Positions 42,415 through 50,521 of a DNA stretch of 64,000 bases are shown here, one piece after another (position 1 is the stretch's first letter; each line of letters opens with the position of its first letter). Below the pieces are notes generated by a model. The model saw nothing but the letters and a program-made list of their open reading frames with translations, did not search any database and had not been told where the DNA came from. This stretch comes from Microcaldota archaeon (lineage in GTDB: Archaea; Micrarchaeota; Micrarchaeia; Micrarchaeales; Micrarchaeaceae), in the NCBI GenBank assembly GCA_021787495.1, contig JAJYLX010000002.1:114458-178457 (forward strand). The letters run 5' to 3'. A program made the translations under genes and the position numbers.

Positions 42415-42428
42415 ATTGGTGAAGAGGC

Positions 42429-42659
42429 ATGATGATAACGGTGCGGGTCACTCCCAACTCCAAGAAGGAGTCTGTCAAGCCGACCGGCGAGGGCAGCTAT
42501 GCCGTCAAGGTCAGGGAGAAGGCGATTGGCGGAAGGGCCAACTCCGCGGTCGTGAAGGCCATCGCCGGTTACTTCAACGTCAGTGGGTCAGCCGTCCTGA
42601 TTGTCCGCGGCCTGAAGGGCAGGGAGAAATCCATCGAGATAACGCTGCCGGGCGGCTGA
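42429..42659 (+). CDS. DUF167/YggU family protein
   Basis: 76 residues: ITVRVTPNSKKESV at the start, YAVKVREKAIGGRANSAVVK in the middle and IVRGLKGREKSIEI at the end are the conserved blocks of the DUF167 family. The family is widespread, small and of unknown function. It follows the IspD-like gene by 14 bases, so the two are probably co-transcribed. Two adjacent ATG codons (42429, 42432) could serve. Confidence 0.9.
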   Translation: MMITVRVTPNSKKESVKPTGEGSYAVKVREKAIGGRANSAVVKAIAGYFNVSGSAVLIVRGLKGREKSIEITLPGG

Positions 42660-42794
42660 CATGCGGTTGGGTGCGGTCGGCCGATGGCGGCCGCCATGGG
42701 GTGGCAGCCATGATGTTGGGGTTTACGCCACGATTCCGCCCTGTAAGCTATAAATTGACGTGATGAGAATATCGTGCAGTGGGGAGTGGTACAT

Positions 42795-43508
42795 ATGGAG
42801 AAGCAGATAGGCAGCGATGTCCGTACGAGGCTGGCAGGGATCAGGCGCCTGGCGCTGGCCGGGCACGGTACGTCTGCCGAGTCCAGGGTGAGCGCGGAAA
42901 AGGCTGTTGAGGGCTACGGTCCGCATGCGGCCGACGCGATAAGCATCAGGCTCCTAATGCTGTCTGAGGGCCTCCAGCCTGCAAGGTTCGCCTCGACAGC
43001 CAGGGTGATGTCCGACAGGGCGGTGCGCGACGCAATCAACGGCGTAGGCGACTTCTATGAGTTTTCGTACTGGGCGTGCTCCCTGGCCGCCGACGTCTAT
43101 GATGCCGGCGCCGTATCGAAGGTGGTCTCGTCCATCAGTGAGAGCACCGGCGGCCGCGCGGATTCCAAAGACAAGGCATCGATGGAAGCGCACGAGCAGG
43201 AGGCGACCGCGATAATGTACAACGTCAGCAGCATCATATCCAGGCTCGCGGATGCCCGCCTGCCAGGCGGCGGTGAAATCGACATCAAGGACGCCGCGGT
43301 CAACATGGCCTCCACGATCGGCAGGTATGCCGGCCAGGACGCGGTGCAGATAGCCGAGCTGATGCGCAAGAATACGCACGACTACTCGATGTCCAAGAAG
43401 GAGATACTTGACATGTCAATCAGGCTGCGGGAGTCCGGAAATATCAAGCTGATGTCCGGCAACGAGCCCGCGTTCAGGTTCTTCCTGAGGGAAAACAGGC
43501 TGAAGTGA
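42795..43508 (+). CDS. Helical protein of unknown function
   Basis: 237 residues from ATG 42795. The sequence is soluble, rich in Ala, Ser and charged residues and predicted nearly all alpha-helical (RLAGIRRLALAGHG, YEFSYWACSLAADVYDAGAV, IMYNVSSIISRLADARLPGG). No motif or family is recognised. The gene has its own upstream A/T-rich element (TATAAATTGACG near 42750) and ends convergently one base from the MTAP gene. Confidence 0.72.
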   Translation: MEKQIGSDVRTRLAGIRRLALAGHGTSAESRVSAEKAVEGYGPHAADAISIRLLMLSEGLQPARFASTARVMSDRAVRDAINGVGDFYEFSYWACSLAADVYDAGAVSKVVSSISESTGGRADSKDKASMEAHEQEATAIMYNVSSIISRLADARLPGGGEIDIKDAAVNMASTIGRYAGQDAVQIAELMRKNTHDYSMSKKEILDMSIRLRESGNIKLMSGNEPAFRFFLRENRLK

Positions 43509-44288
43509 CTACGCCCTCACTTCCGCGCCGTCGAGCGCGTGGGGGCACGGGCATGACCTGCCCTCTGGCATCTTCGGCACCAGCGCCGATATGAGCGACT
43601 TAAGGCGCTCGTTGTTCGCCGCGAACCTCCTCTTTACCTCCTCGTAGCTCACGGGCTTCACGCCCTGGCCGCCCTCCAGCCCAGCATCGTAGTCAGTGAC
43701 CACCCCTATCCCGAGGTAGCAGATCTCCTTCTCGCGTGCGAGCGCGACCTCCGGGTACTGCGTCATGTTTATCATGTCCGCGTACGATGCGTATCTCCTC
43801 GATTCGGCCCTCGTGGAGAAGCGCGGCCCGTCGACGACCATCACCGTGCCGGTGCCGTGGTCCATGCCGTGCCTCATTGCTATCCCGCGCATCTCCGGGC
43901 AGTATGGGTCGGCGAGGCTGACATGCACCACCTTGGGCCCGTGGAAGAAGGTGTCGTCACGGCCGTGAGTGGCGTTGATGAACTGGTCGAAGAGTGCAAG
44001 GTCGCCGGGTTTGTACGACGCGTTGAGCGACCCGACGGCGTTCGTAGAGATTATGCGCTCTACCCCAAGCCTGGCCAGCGCTTCTATGTTCGCCTTGTAC
44101 GGGACCTTGTGCGGCGGCAGCGTGTGCCTGGTGCCGTGGCGGGCGAGGAACGCAACCTCCGTGCCGCCAATGCTGCCCACGCTTATCTCCGAGCTCGGCT
44201 TCCCGTAATCGGTGCCTATGTCCACCGCCCTCGCATCCTCGAGCAGGCTGTAGAAGCCCGATCCCCCTATTATCCCTATCCTTGGCAT
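43509..44288 (-). CDS. mtnP: 5'-methylthioadenosine/purine nucleoside phosphorylase
   Basis: 259 residues, the normal MTAP length. Blocks visible: IGIIGGSGFY at the start, FLARHGTRHTLPPHKVPYKA (phosphate site), IISTNAVGSL, VDGPRFSTRAESR, and INMTQYPEVALAREKEICY with the purine-site residues, then VVTDYDAGLEG. It phosphorolyses methylthioadenosine (and perhaps other purine nucleosides) for methionine and adenine salvage. ATG 44288 is preferred; the upstream CGTTAAATATGTG (44308-44319) is a TATA element about 25 bases away, fitting a leaderless message. Confidence 0.93.
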   Translation of the reverse strand: MPRIGIIGGSGFYSLLEDARAVDIGTDYGKPSSEISVGSIGGTEVAFLARHGTRHTLPPHKVPYKANIEALARLGVERIISTNAVGSLNASYKPGDLALFDQFINATHGRDDTFFHGPKVVHVSLADPYCPEMRGIAMRHGMDHGTGTVMVVDGPRFSTRAESRRYASYADMINMTQYPEVALAREKEICYLGIGVVTDYDAGLEGGQGVKPVSYEEVKRRFAANNERLKSLISALVPKMPEGRSCPCPHALDGAEVRA

Positions 44289-44460
44289 GCTTACCGTTTC
44301 TGCTGGCACATATTTAACGGTTGGGCGCATTGGATAGCCTATTCCAGGCAGCAGCACAAGGCATATAAACGTATAATGCCATATGTTGGGGTAGCATAGA
44401 AAACAAGAGAAAAGCAACCGGCGAGGCCGGCTCATCTTTCCTGTTTTAGTGGGTGAAGTT

Positions 44461-45156
44461 ATGTATCCGAACGTGCAGGCATACGACAGAGGTATGATGC
44501 TGAGCCCAGACGGCAGGCTCTACCAGGTCGAATACGCAAAGGAGTCGGTCAGGAGGGGCGCCACGGCGCTCGGCATGGTCACGGAGGACAGCGTTGTCTT
44601 CGTGGCGCACAAGAACGTGCAGGAGCCCCTTGCGGTGGCCAGCTCCCTCGGCAAGATATTCAGGGTGGACTCGTACATCGGGGCGACCTACTCAGGCATA
44701 GCAGCCGATGGCCTGCGCGTCATAAACATGATGCGCGGCAAGACGCAGTCGCACAGGATGGTCTACGACGAGACGCAGTCCGTGGAGACCGTCGCGAGGG
44801 ACATGTCGGAGGAGATGCAGATGGCGACGCAGTACGGCGGCATACGCCCCTACGCCGTCTCGGTGCTCATAGGCGGCATAGACACGCAGCCGAGGCTGTT
44901 CGAGATCGATCCGACGGCCTCGTTCCTGGGGTACAGGGCGGACGCGATTGGCATAGGCAAGAAGGTCGCGGAGGACGTGCTCGTCAAGGAGTACAAGGAC
45001 GGCATGGCCACGAGCGATGCGATCGCCCTGGGCGTGAAGATAATCTCGAAGGTCGGGGAGGGGAAGCTCACCGGCGACAATATCGAGATAGCCATGATAG
45101 ACAAGAAGAGCGGCTATACAACCTTCCCTTCGGAAAGGGTCGCCAAGTACATCTGA
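44461..45156 (+). CDS. psmA: Proteasome alpha subunit
   Basis: 231 residues. N-terminal QAYDRGMMLSPDGRLYQVEY and YAKESVRRGATALG are the alpha-subunit signature, which forms the gate of the 20S core. IGATYSGIAADGLR and YGGIRPYAVSVLIGG are further conserved blocks. No N-terminal catalytic Thr, as expected. ATG 44461 is used, with GGTGAAG just upstream; GTG 44449 would give four more residues. The TATA element is GGCATATAAACG near 44359-44370. It heads the operon with SBDS and the exosome genes, an order common in archaea. Confidence 0.95.
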   Translation: MYPNVQAYDRGMMLSPDGRLYQVEYAKESVRRGATALGMVTEDSVVFVAHKNVQEPLAVASSLGKIFRVDSYIGATYSGIAADGLRVINMMRGKTQSHRMVYDETQSVETVARDMSEEMQMATQYGGIRPYAVSVLIGGIDTQPRLFEIDPTASFLGYRADAIGIGKKVAEDVLVKEYKDGMATSDAIALGVKIISKVGEGKLTGDNIEIAMIDKKSGYTTFPSERVAKYI

Positions 45157-45165
45157 GTGAAGTCC

Positions 45166-45849
45166 ATGCAGGGCAAGACGGTAGTCATCAAGTACGTGAA
45201 GAACGGCGAAAACTTTGAGCTTGTCGTGAACTCCGAGCTGGCTTACGAGTACGCGACCGGGAAGCGCGCAGACCCCCTCTCAGTGCTCGACGCCGAGGAG
45301 GTGTTCAAGGACGCCAAGAAGGCCGAGAGGCAGAGCGAGGAGAAGCTCAAGAAAGCGTTCGGCACGACCGACATCGGGAAGATCGCGGAAGTGATACTGA
45401 AGAACAGCCAGATACCGATACCGGCGGACGAGCGCGCGAAGATGGTGGAGGAGAAGCGCAAGCAGGTCATCGCGATAATAGCGAAGAACTCGATAGACCC
45501 GCGCACCAACGCGCCGAACCCACCGCTGCGGATAGAGAACGCGGTCAACGAGGCGAAGGTCAACATCGACCCGTTCAAGCCCGCGGCCGAGCAGGTGGAG
45601 GACGTTGTCAAGAGGATAAGCTTCATACTCCCGCTCAAGTTCACGGTCTCGAAGGTGCAGGTCATAGTGCCGCCCGATTCCGCGAGCAGGTGCTACAGCA
45701 TACTCAAGAGGTTCGGCCTCAAGCAGGAGGAGTGGCTGGCGGACGGCAGCCTGAAGGCGGTCCTGGAGTTCCCGGCGGGCATGCAGGGCGACCTCTTCAA
45801 CGAGATGAACAAGGCCACGCAGGGCCGCGCCGAGATAAAGATATTGTGA
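45166..45849 (+). CDS. SBDS-family ribosome maturation protein
   Basis: 227 residues from ATG 45166 (GTG 45157 possible). The N-terminal FYSH domain (TVVIKYVKNGENFELVVNSE, YATGKRADPLSVLDAEEVFK) is followed by a helical domain (RKQVIAIIAKNSIDPRTNAP, NPPLRIENAVNEAKVNIDPF) and a ferredoxin-like C-terminal domain. In eukaryotes SBDS frees eIF6 from the large subunit; the archaeal protein acts on ribosomes too. Lies between psmA and rrp4, the standard archaeal arrangement. Confidence 0.95.
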   Translation: MQGKTVVIKYVKNGENFELVVNSELAYEYATGKRADPLSVLDAEEVFKDAKKAERQSEEKLKKAFGTTDIGKIAEVILKNSQIPIPADERAKMVEEKRKQVIAIIAKNSIDPRTNAPNPPLRIENAVNEAKVNIDPFKPAAEQVEDVVKRISFILPLKFTVSKVQVIVPPDSASRCYSILKRFGLKQEEWLADGSLKAVLEFPAGMQGDLFNEMNKATQGRAEIKIL

Positions 45850-45878
45850 GTTGCGTTAAAAGGAGAGAGATGTTTTGA

Positions 45879-46502
45879 ATGAGGAGCATAGTTTTGCCGG
45901 GCGAGGAGGCGCAAGGCGCGAGGCACGCGCCCTGCACGTACTACGAGAACGGCCGCGTATACTCGTCGGCCATCGGGATGCTCGATACCGAGAGGGGGGG
46001 AGTGATACCCCTGGAAGGGCCGTGGTCGCCGAGGATAGGCGAGCAGGTCGTCGGCACGGTCACGGACAGCAAGAACCATGTGTACACGGTCGACCTGTCA
46101 TACTACTGCCGCGCGCTCATAATAGGGAGCAGGTACGACAGGGAGTCGGTGGAGATAGGCGACGTGATAGAGGCCACGATAAAGAACATCGAGGACAGGA
46201 GCGTCCTGATACTCTCGTACCCGAAGACCCTGCTCGGCGGCGTGCTGGTCAACATAAAGCCCGCCAAGGTCCCGCGCGTCATCGGCAAGGAGGACACGAT
46301 GCTCAGGCAGATAGAGGGCCTGACCCGCACGCGCATGGTCGTCGGGAGGAACGGCGTCGCCTGGATAAAGGGCAAGCCGCAGGACACGGAGCTAGCGATG
46401 CGCGCCATCTCGCTGATAGAGGCGAAGGCGCACCAACAGGGCCTCACCGAGACCGTCAAAATGATGCTGGAAAACGAATCAAGGAATAGAAAAGGTGAAT
46501 GA
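45879..46502 (+). CDS. rrp4: Exosome RNA-binding subunit Rrp4
   Basis: 207 residues: N-terminal domain, S1 domain (GEQVVGTVTDSKNHVYTVDL, VEIGDVIEATIKNI) and KH domain (PRVIGKEDTMLRQIE, VVGRNGVAWIKG). It forms the cap of the archaeal exosome and binds RNA and the DnaG subunit. Start ATG 45879, with an AGGAGAGA Shine-Dalgarno about 8 bases upstream. The stop overlaps the Shine-Dalgarno region of rrp41. Confidence 0.95.
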   Translation: MRSIVLPGEEAQGARHAPCTYYENGRVYSSAIGMLDTERGGVIPLEGPWSPRIGEQVVGTVTDSKNHVYTVDLSYYCRALIIGSRYDRESVEIGDVIEATIKNIEDRSVLILSYPKTLLGGVLVNIKPAKVPRVIGKEDTMLRQIEGLTRTRMVVGRNGVAWIKGKPQDTELAMRAISLIEAKAHQQGLTETVKMMLENESRNRKGE

Positions 46503-46503
46503 A

Positions 46504-47238
46504 ATGGGATCTTCGCTTAACAAGCCCGAACTTCTGAAGGGCGGGAAGAGGCTGGACGGCCGCGGCTTTGACGAGCTGCGCCCGCTCAGGATAGAGGCTG
46601 GGGTGTTGAAGAACGCGAACGGCTCCGCATACCTGGAATGGGGCAACAACAAGGTGCTCGCCGCGGTCTACGGGCCAAGGGAGGCGATGCCGAAGCACGT
46701 ATCCGACCCGACGAAGGGCATAGTGAAGTGCAGGTACATGATGGCTCCGTTCTCCGGCATAGACGACCACGGGAGGAGCGGCCCGAACAGGCGTTCCACG
46801 GAGATCTCCAAGGTCGCGCGCGAGGCCTTCGAGAACGTGATACTGCTGAACGACTACCCGAGCGGCATGATCGAGATATTCATGGAGGTGCTGCAGAGCG
46901 ACGGCGGCACGAGGGCCGCGGGCATAACCGCCGCATCTGTCGCGCTGGCCAATGCGGGCATACACATGAAGGACATGGTCTACTCCGTCTCTGCCGGCAG
47001 GATAGGCGAGCACATCGTGCTCGACGTCAACATGATAGAGGACAACTACTCGGACGCGGACATGCCGATGGTCATAGCGCCGCGCAACAACGACATCCTG
47101 CTGCTGCAGATGGACGGTGGGCTCGACAGGGCGCAGTTCGACCAGGCCGTGAAGATGGTGCTCGAAGCAGGGAAGAGGATACACGCGGAGCAGAAGCGCG
47201 CCCTCGAGGCGTACTACGGCTCTGCCGAAAAGGGATGA
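46504..47238 (+). CDS. rrp41: Exosome catalytic subunit Rrp41
   Basis: 244 residues of RNase PH fold. KRLDGRGFDELRPLRIEAGV at the start, RRSTEISKVAREAFENVI (RNA-binding Arg), and LQSDGGTRAAGITAASVAL are the conserved segments. ADMPMVIAPRNNDILLLQMD carries the catalytic aspartate region. With Rrp42 it makes the hexameric ring that phosphorolytically degrades RNA. ATG 46504 follows GGTGAATGA. Confidence 0.95.
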   Translation: MGSSLNKPELLKGGKRLDGRGFDELRPLRIEAGVLKNANGSAYLEWGNNKVLAAVYGPREAMPKHVSDPTKGIVKCRYMMAPFSGIDDHGRSGPNRRSTEISKVAREAFENVILLNDYPSGMIEIFMEVLQSDGGTRAAGITAASVALANAGIHMKDMVYSVSAGRIGEHIVLDVNMIEDNYSDADMPMVIAPRNNDILLLQMDGGLDRAQFDQAVKMVLEAGKRIHAEQKRALEAYYGSAEKG

Positions 47239-47242
47239 TCGC

Positions 47243-48037
47243 ATGGAGATAATAGAGACGGTGAAGGGAGGATACGTAAGGAACATGCTCAGGGAGGGCA
47301 AGAGGACGGGCGGAAGGGGCATGATGGACTTCCGCAGCATCAGCGTCAGGGCGGGGGTCATGCCGAACGCAGAGGGTTCGGCGCAGGCCGACGTTGGGGA
47401 CACGCGCGTCCTCGTGGGCGTGAAGATGATGCCAGAGGACCCGATGCCAGACACGCCGGACCAGGGAAACATGATAACCAACGCGGAGCTGCTGCAGCTG
47501 GCGTACGAGGAGTACGAGCCCGGGCCGCCCAGCCCGGAGTCGGTAGAGTTCGCCAGGGTCGTGGACAGGGGCATACGCGCGGCCAACTGCATAGACCTGA
47601 CCAGCCTGGTGCTGGAGGACAAGAAGGTATGGAGCATCTTCATCGACCTCTACGTCCTGAACTACGGCGGCAACCTGTTCGACGCCGGTTACCTCGCGGC
47701 CATGGCCGCGCTGATGAACGCGAAGGTCCCGAACTATAAGGACGGGGCGGCGGACCACAGGCAAAGGGATAAAAGCCTTAAGATAGATAACATAGTGACC
47801 TCTGCGACGTTCGGAAAGATAGACGGAAGCGTACTTCTCGACATGGACATCAATGAGGAAAGGATAGCCGACACGAGACTGACGGTCGCGGCGGACGGCA
47901 GCGTGATCAGGGCGATGCAGAAGGGCCTGCGCGGCAGCCTGACGGTGCAGGAGGTCAGGGACATGATCGGCGTGTCGATGGAGAAGCACGCTCAGCTGAA
48001 GTCGGTCCTCGAGACGGCGGTCAAGGAGGCGAAGTGA
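47243..48037 (+). CDS. rrp42: Exosome subunit Rrp42
   Basis: 264 residues, RNase PH fold without catalysis. GGRGMMDFRSISVRAGVMPN, AEGSAQADVGDTRVLVGVKM, DRGIRAANCIDLTSLVL and VWSIFIDLYVLNYGGNLFDA are typical. It pairs with Rrp41 in the ring and contributes RNA-binding arginines. Starts 4 bases after the rrp41 stop; the L37Ae gene follows. Confidence 0.95.
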   Translation: MEIIETVKGGYVRNMLREGKRTGGRGMMDFRSISVRAGVMPNAEGSAQADVGDTRVLVGVKMMPEDPMPDTPDQGNMITNAELLQLAYEEYEPGPPSPESVEFARVVDRGIRAANCIDLTSLVLEDKKVWSIFIDLYVLNYGGNLFDAGYLAAMAALMNAKVPNYKDGAADHRQRDKSLKIDNIVTSATFGKIDGSVLLDMDINEERIADTRLTVAADGSVIRAMQKGLRGSLTVQEVRDMIGVSMEKHAQLKSVLETAVKEAK

Positions 48038-48042
48038 GTCCG

Positions 48043-48279
48043 ATGGCAAACGCTAGCATAAGATACGGCGCGAGGATAAGGAAGCGCTACGTTTCTGTTC
48101 AGAGGGAGAAGGACGCGCTGTACAAGTGCCCGGGCTGCGGCCGCCAGAAGGTCAAGCGGGTAGGCACCGGGGTATGGAGGTGCGCGCACTGCGGCAAGAC
48201 CTACGCGGGCGGCGCCTATTCCATGAGCACCCCGGCCGGGGAGGCGGCGAGTCGCCTCATAACCGAGCTAAGTGGTTGA
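48043..48279 (+). CDS. rpl37ae: Ribosomal protein L37Ae (eL43)
   Basis: 78 residues. N-terminal SIRYGARIRKRYVSVQ, then a C4 zinc ribbon CPGCGRQKVKR and CAHCGKTYAGGAYS, ending TPAGEAASRLI. It is a zinc-binding protein of the large ribosomal subunit. ATG 48043 gives the usual N-terminus; an upstream GTG 48034 overlaps rrp42. Confidence 0.95.
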   Translation: MANASIRYGARIRKRYVSVQREKDALYKCPGCGRQKVKRVGTGVWRCAHCGKTYAGGAYSMSTPAGEAASRLITELSG

Positions 48280-48639
48280 TTGGTCAACATAGTGTTCTCC
48301 CCCTTGAAGGAGATAATAGTCCACGAGGTCGTCGAGATAAACAGGGACGACCTGATCAGGGAGCGCGTGACCCCCGCGGGGAACATGCCGCTCTACTGGT
48401 GCGATTCGACGCTCTTCAGCTTCTCGTCTCTGCCGATGACGCGCGACATAGTCCGCGAGTACCTTGACGGCAGGATACACTGGGCCGAGCTCCATTACGC
48501 GAAGATGGACAGGTACGCCCCGGTGCTGGAGCTGAATGACGAGCACTACAGCGGTCCCCTCAAGATAAGGGTCATCGACACGTCCAACTCACAGCTGCAC
48601 AAGGAGCTGATAAAGTGGCTGAAGACGAAGAAGAAGTGA
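48280..48639 (+). CDS. Conserved-position protein of unknown function between L37Ae and RpoP
   Basis: 119 residues starting at TTG 48280 immediately after the L37Ae stop. Predicted alpha/beta: IVFSPLKEIIVHEVVEINRD, LYWCDSTLFSFSSLP, GRIHWAELHYAKMDR, then a basic tail KWLKTKKK. In many archaea Pcc1 of the KEOPS complex is encoded nearby, but this protein is longer and does not show Pcc1 motifs. The function is open; translation-related by context. Confidence 0.7.
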   Translation: MVNIVFSPLKEIIVHEVVEINRDDLIRERVTPAGNMPLYWCDSTLFSFSSLPMTRDIVREYLDGRIHWAELHYAKMDRYAPVLELNDEHYSGPLKIRVIDTSNSQLHKELIKWLKTKKK

Positions 48640-48643
48640 TGCT

Positions 48644-48775
48644 ATGGCATACGTATGCGCGCACTGCGGCAAGAAGGTAAAGGACCTGAACAACTTCATA
48701 AGGTGCCCGTACTGCGGGTCGAGGGTGTTCCTCAAGGGGAGGCCAAACATCCCGCGTGAAGTCTCTACCGATTGA
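48644..48775 (+). CDS. rpoP: RNA polymerase subunit P (Rpb12-like)
   Basis: 43 residues from ATG 48644. CAHCGKKVKDL and RCPYCGSRVFLKGRP make the C4 zinc ribbon of RpoP, the archaeal counterpart of Rpb12 that helps stabilise the polymerase platform. Starts 4 bases after the previous stop (TGATGCTATG) and is followed 12 bases later by the tsaC gene. Confidence 0.93.
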   Translation: MAYVCAHCGKKVKDLNNFIRCPYCGSRVFLKGRPNIPREVSTD

Positions 48776-48787
48776 AGCCGCGAGCGC

Positions 48788-49411
48788 ATGGAGATAATAA
48801 GCGCCGATTCCGCAGAGGCGCTGAGGAGCTTCTCGGCGAAGATAAGGGACACGATAGCCAGCCACGGCGTCGTCGCGTTCCCTACCGACACGGTAAACGG
48901 CATCGGCTGCTCGATATACGACGAGGCCGCAATAGGGAAGCTCATAAACATCAAGGGCAGGGACGCGTCCAAGGGGCTGGCCGTGCTGGTCTCGTCCATG
49001 GTGGAGGCGAGGAGGCTCGCCGAATTCGATGGCGGGGCGGAGAGGCTCGCCAAGGCGTTCTGGCCAGGCCCGTTCACCATGCTGCTGCCCCTCAGGGACA
49101 AGAGGGTGAACCCGCGCGTCGCGCCGTCCGGAAGGATAGCGGTAAGGATGCCCGACAACGACGTCGCGCGCGCCATGGCCGATGAGTTCGACGGCGCGGT
49201 GGTCGGGACGAGCGCGAACGAATCCGGGAAGAAACCTATAGACGATTTCGGCGAGATGGCCGAGAAGCTGCCGGGCATAGACGTGGTCGTGAAATCCGCC
49301 TCGGCAAGGAGCGGCGCGTCCTCGACGATATTCGACGTCACTGAGAACAGGGTTGTAAGGGAAGGCGAAATCACGCTGCGGCAGATAAGGGGCGTGCTAG
49401 ATGGCAACTGA
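48788..49411 (+). CDS. tsaC: Threonylcarbamoyl-AMP synthase (TsaC/YrdC/Sua5 type)
   Basis: 207 residues with the YrdC fold: FPTDTVNGIGCSIYD, KGRDASKGLAVLV, FWPGPFTMLLPL, RMPDNDVARAM, VGTSANESGK and the final STIFDVTENRVVREGEI. It condenses threonine, bicarbonate and ATP to threonylcarbamoyl-AMP for tRNA t6A modification. No Sua5 C-terminal domain is present. The next gene overlaps its end. Confidence 0.94.
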   Translation: MEIISADSAEALRSFSAKIRDTIASHGVVAFPTDTVNGIGCSIYDEAAIGKLINIKGRDASKGLAVLVSSMVEARRLAEFDGGAERLAKAFWPGPFTMLLPLRDKRVNPRVAPSGRIAVRMPDNDVARAMADEFDGAVVGTSANESGKKPIDDFGEMAEKLPGIDVVVKSASARSGASSTIFDVTENRVVREGEITLRQIRGVLDGN

Positions 49412-49721
49412 CGCCAATCTCAAGGCCGCAAGGTTCACGAGGACGAAGGAGGACTTCACCTGCCTGCACTGCGGAGCCAGAGTTGCGGGCAACGGCTACA
49501 CCGACCACTGCCCGTGGTGCCTCTGGAGCAGGCACGTCGACATCAATCCCGGGGACAGGGCCGCGAGGTGCGGCGGCACGATGAGGCCGGTCCGCGCGGT
49601 CTATGCGCACGGCGCCTGCACGATAACGTACAGGTGCGAGGGCTGCGGCATGGAGAAGAGGTTCAAGGCCGCCCAGGACGACAGCAAGGACCTGCTGGAA
49701 AGGCTTGTCGGCAGGAACTGA
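49401..49721 (+). CDS. RNHCP-domain zinc protein
   Basis: 106 residues. FTRTKEDFTCLHCGARV, TDHCPWCLWSRHVD and AARCGGTMRPV, then TITYRCEGCGMEKRFKA: six to eight Cys/His in the order of the RNHCP family (named for R-N-H-C-P; here T-D-H-C-P). Family members are small, probably nucleic-acid-binding, of unknown role. Start overlaps tsaC by 11 bases. Confidence 0.85.
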   Translation: MATDANLKAARFTRTKEDFTCLHCGARVAGNGYTDHCPWCLWSRHVDINPGDRAARCGGTMRPVRAVYAHGACTITYRCEGCGMEKRFKAAQDDSKDLLERLVGRN

Positions 49722-49758
49722 ATATCTGCGTTTGCGTGAATGCGCTGTGCGAACGCGC

Positions 49759-50436
49759 CTATCTCCGCAGCAGCCTTATCCCTGGCACCCTCATCACCGC
49801 TTCGTTCGCGAATGGGGAGGCGTAGCGCAGTCCTACCGACTTCAGTGTGGGAACGTCCCCATCGCTGTCCCCTATGGCCGCGCATCTCGACGGGTCAAGC
49901 CCGAGCCGGTCGAGCAGCCCCATCGCCTCATGGCGCTTCTCCTCGCCGTTCCTGACCACAAGCCTGACGCCGCTCAGCATTCCGTTCCGGCCATCGAACA
50001 GGTCTATGTTGGATATTATGTGGTCTATGTTCTTGAAGTGGTCGGCCGCCGCCCTCGCGGCCGTGGAACCGTCTATCGTGGAGAGGATCACGGCGGGCTC
50101 TTCGCCTACCGCATTGATGAGCTCCTGCACGGCGCTTATCCTGTGCCACGATATGTACCTGCGGGCGTACTTGTACATCCCCCTCTCGTCGCCCAGCCCG
50201 ACCGACATCAGGACCTCGTAGAACCTCTTCAGCGCCTCCGCGTTCCCATCAGCCCCGAAATCCGCGACTATCCTCTTGACCTCCCTCGCGCCATTCCACC
50301 CCTTCATGACCGCGCCGAAGTCGCGGCTGTAAAGCTCCCACGCCATGTAATACTTGCCGATGCCCGCGGCCGCGCTGCCCCTCCACAGGGTGCCGTCCCC
50401 GTCGCTTACGATCGCGTCCGCCTTCACCCTCTCCAT
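49759..50436 (-). CDS. HAD-superfamily phosphatase
   Basis: 225 residues from ATG 50436. Motif I is IVSDGDGTLWRG (nucleophile Asp and acid/base Asp), motif II VILSTIDGS, and motif IV AAIGDSDGDVPTLKSVG; the Lys of motif III is in GEEKRHEAM. The helical cap (about residues 20-100) places it near phosphoserine phosphatase-like HADs. The substrate is a small phosphomonoester, identity unknown. An upstream frame to 50499 is open but lacks support. Confidence 0.85.
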   Translation of the reverse strand: MERVKADAIVSDGDGTLWRGSAAAGIGKYYMAWELYSRDFGAVMKGWNGAREVKRIVADFGADGNAEALKRFYEVLMSVGLGDERGMYKYARRYISWHRISAVQELINAVGEEPAVILSTIDGSTAARAAADHFKNIDHIISNIDLFDGRNGMLSGVRLVVRNGEEKRHEAMGLLDRLGLDPSRCAAIGDSDGDVPTLKSVGLRYASPFANEAVMRVPGIRLLRR

Positions 50437-50521
50437 GGCCCCACTTTCACATCTGGGATAACTCAGTTGGCATAATATAATAAGGTTTTTCGGCTCCACC
50501 CATCTGCGGATCCGGCGGCGC

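Noticed and set aside
48280..48639. Pcc1 (KEOPS subunit) between L37Ae and RpoP
   Set aside because: The length and the strand order do not fit Pcc1; position alone is not enough.
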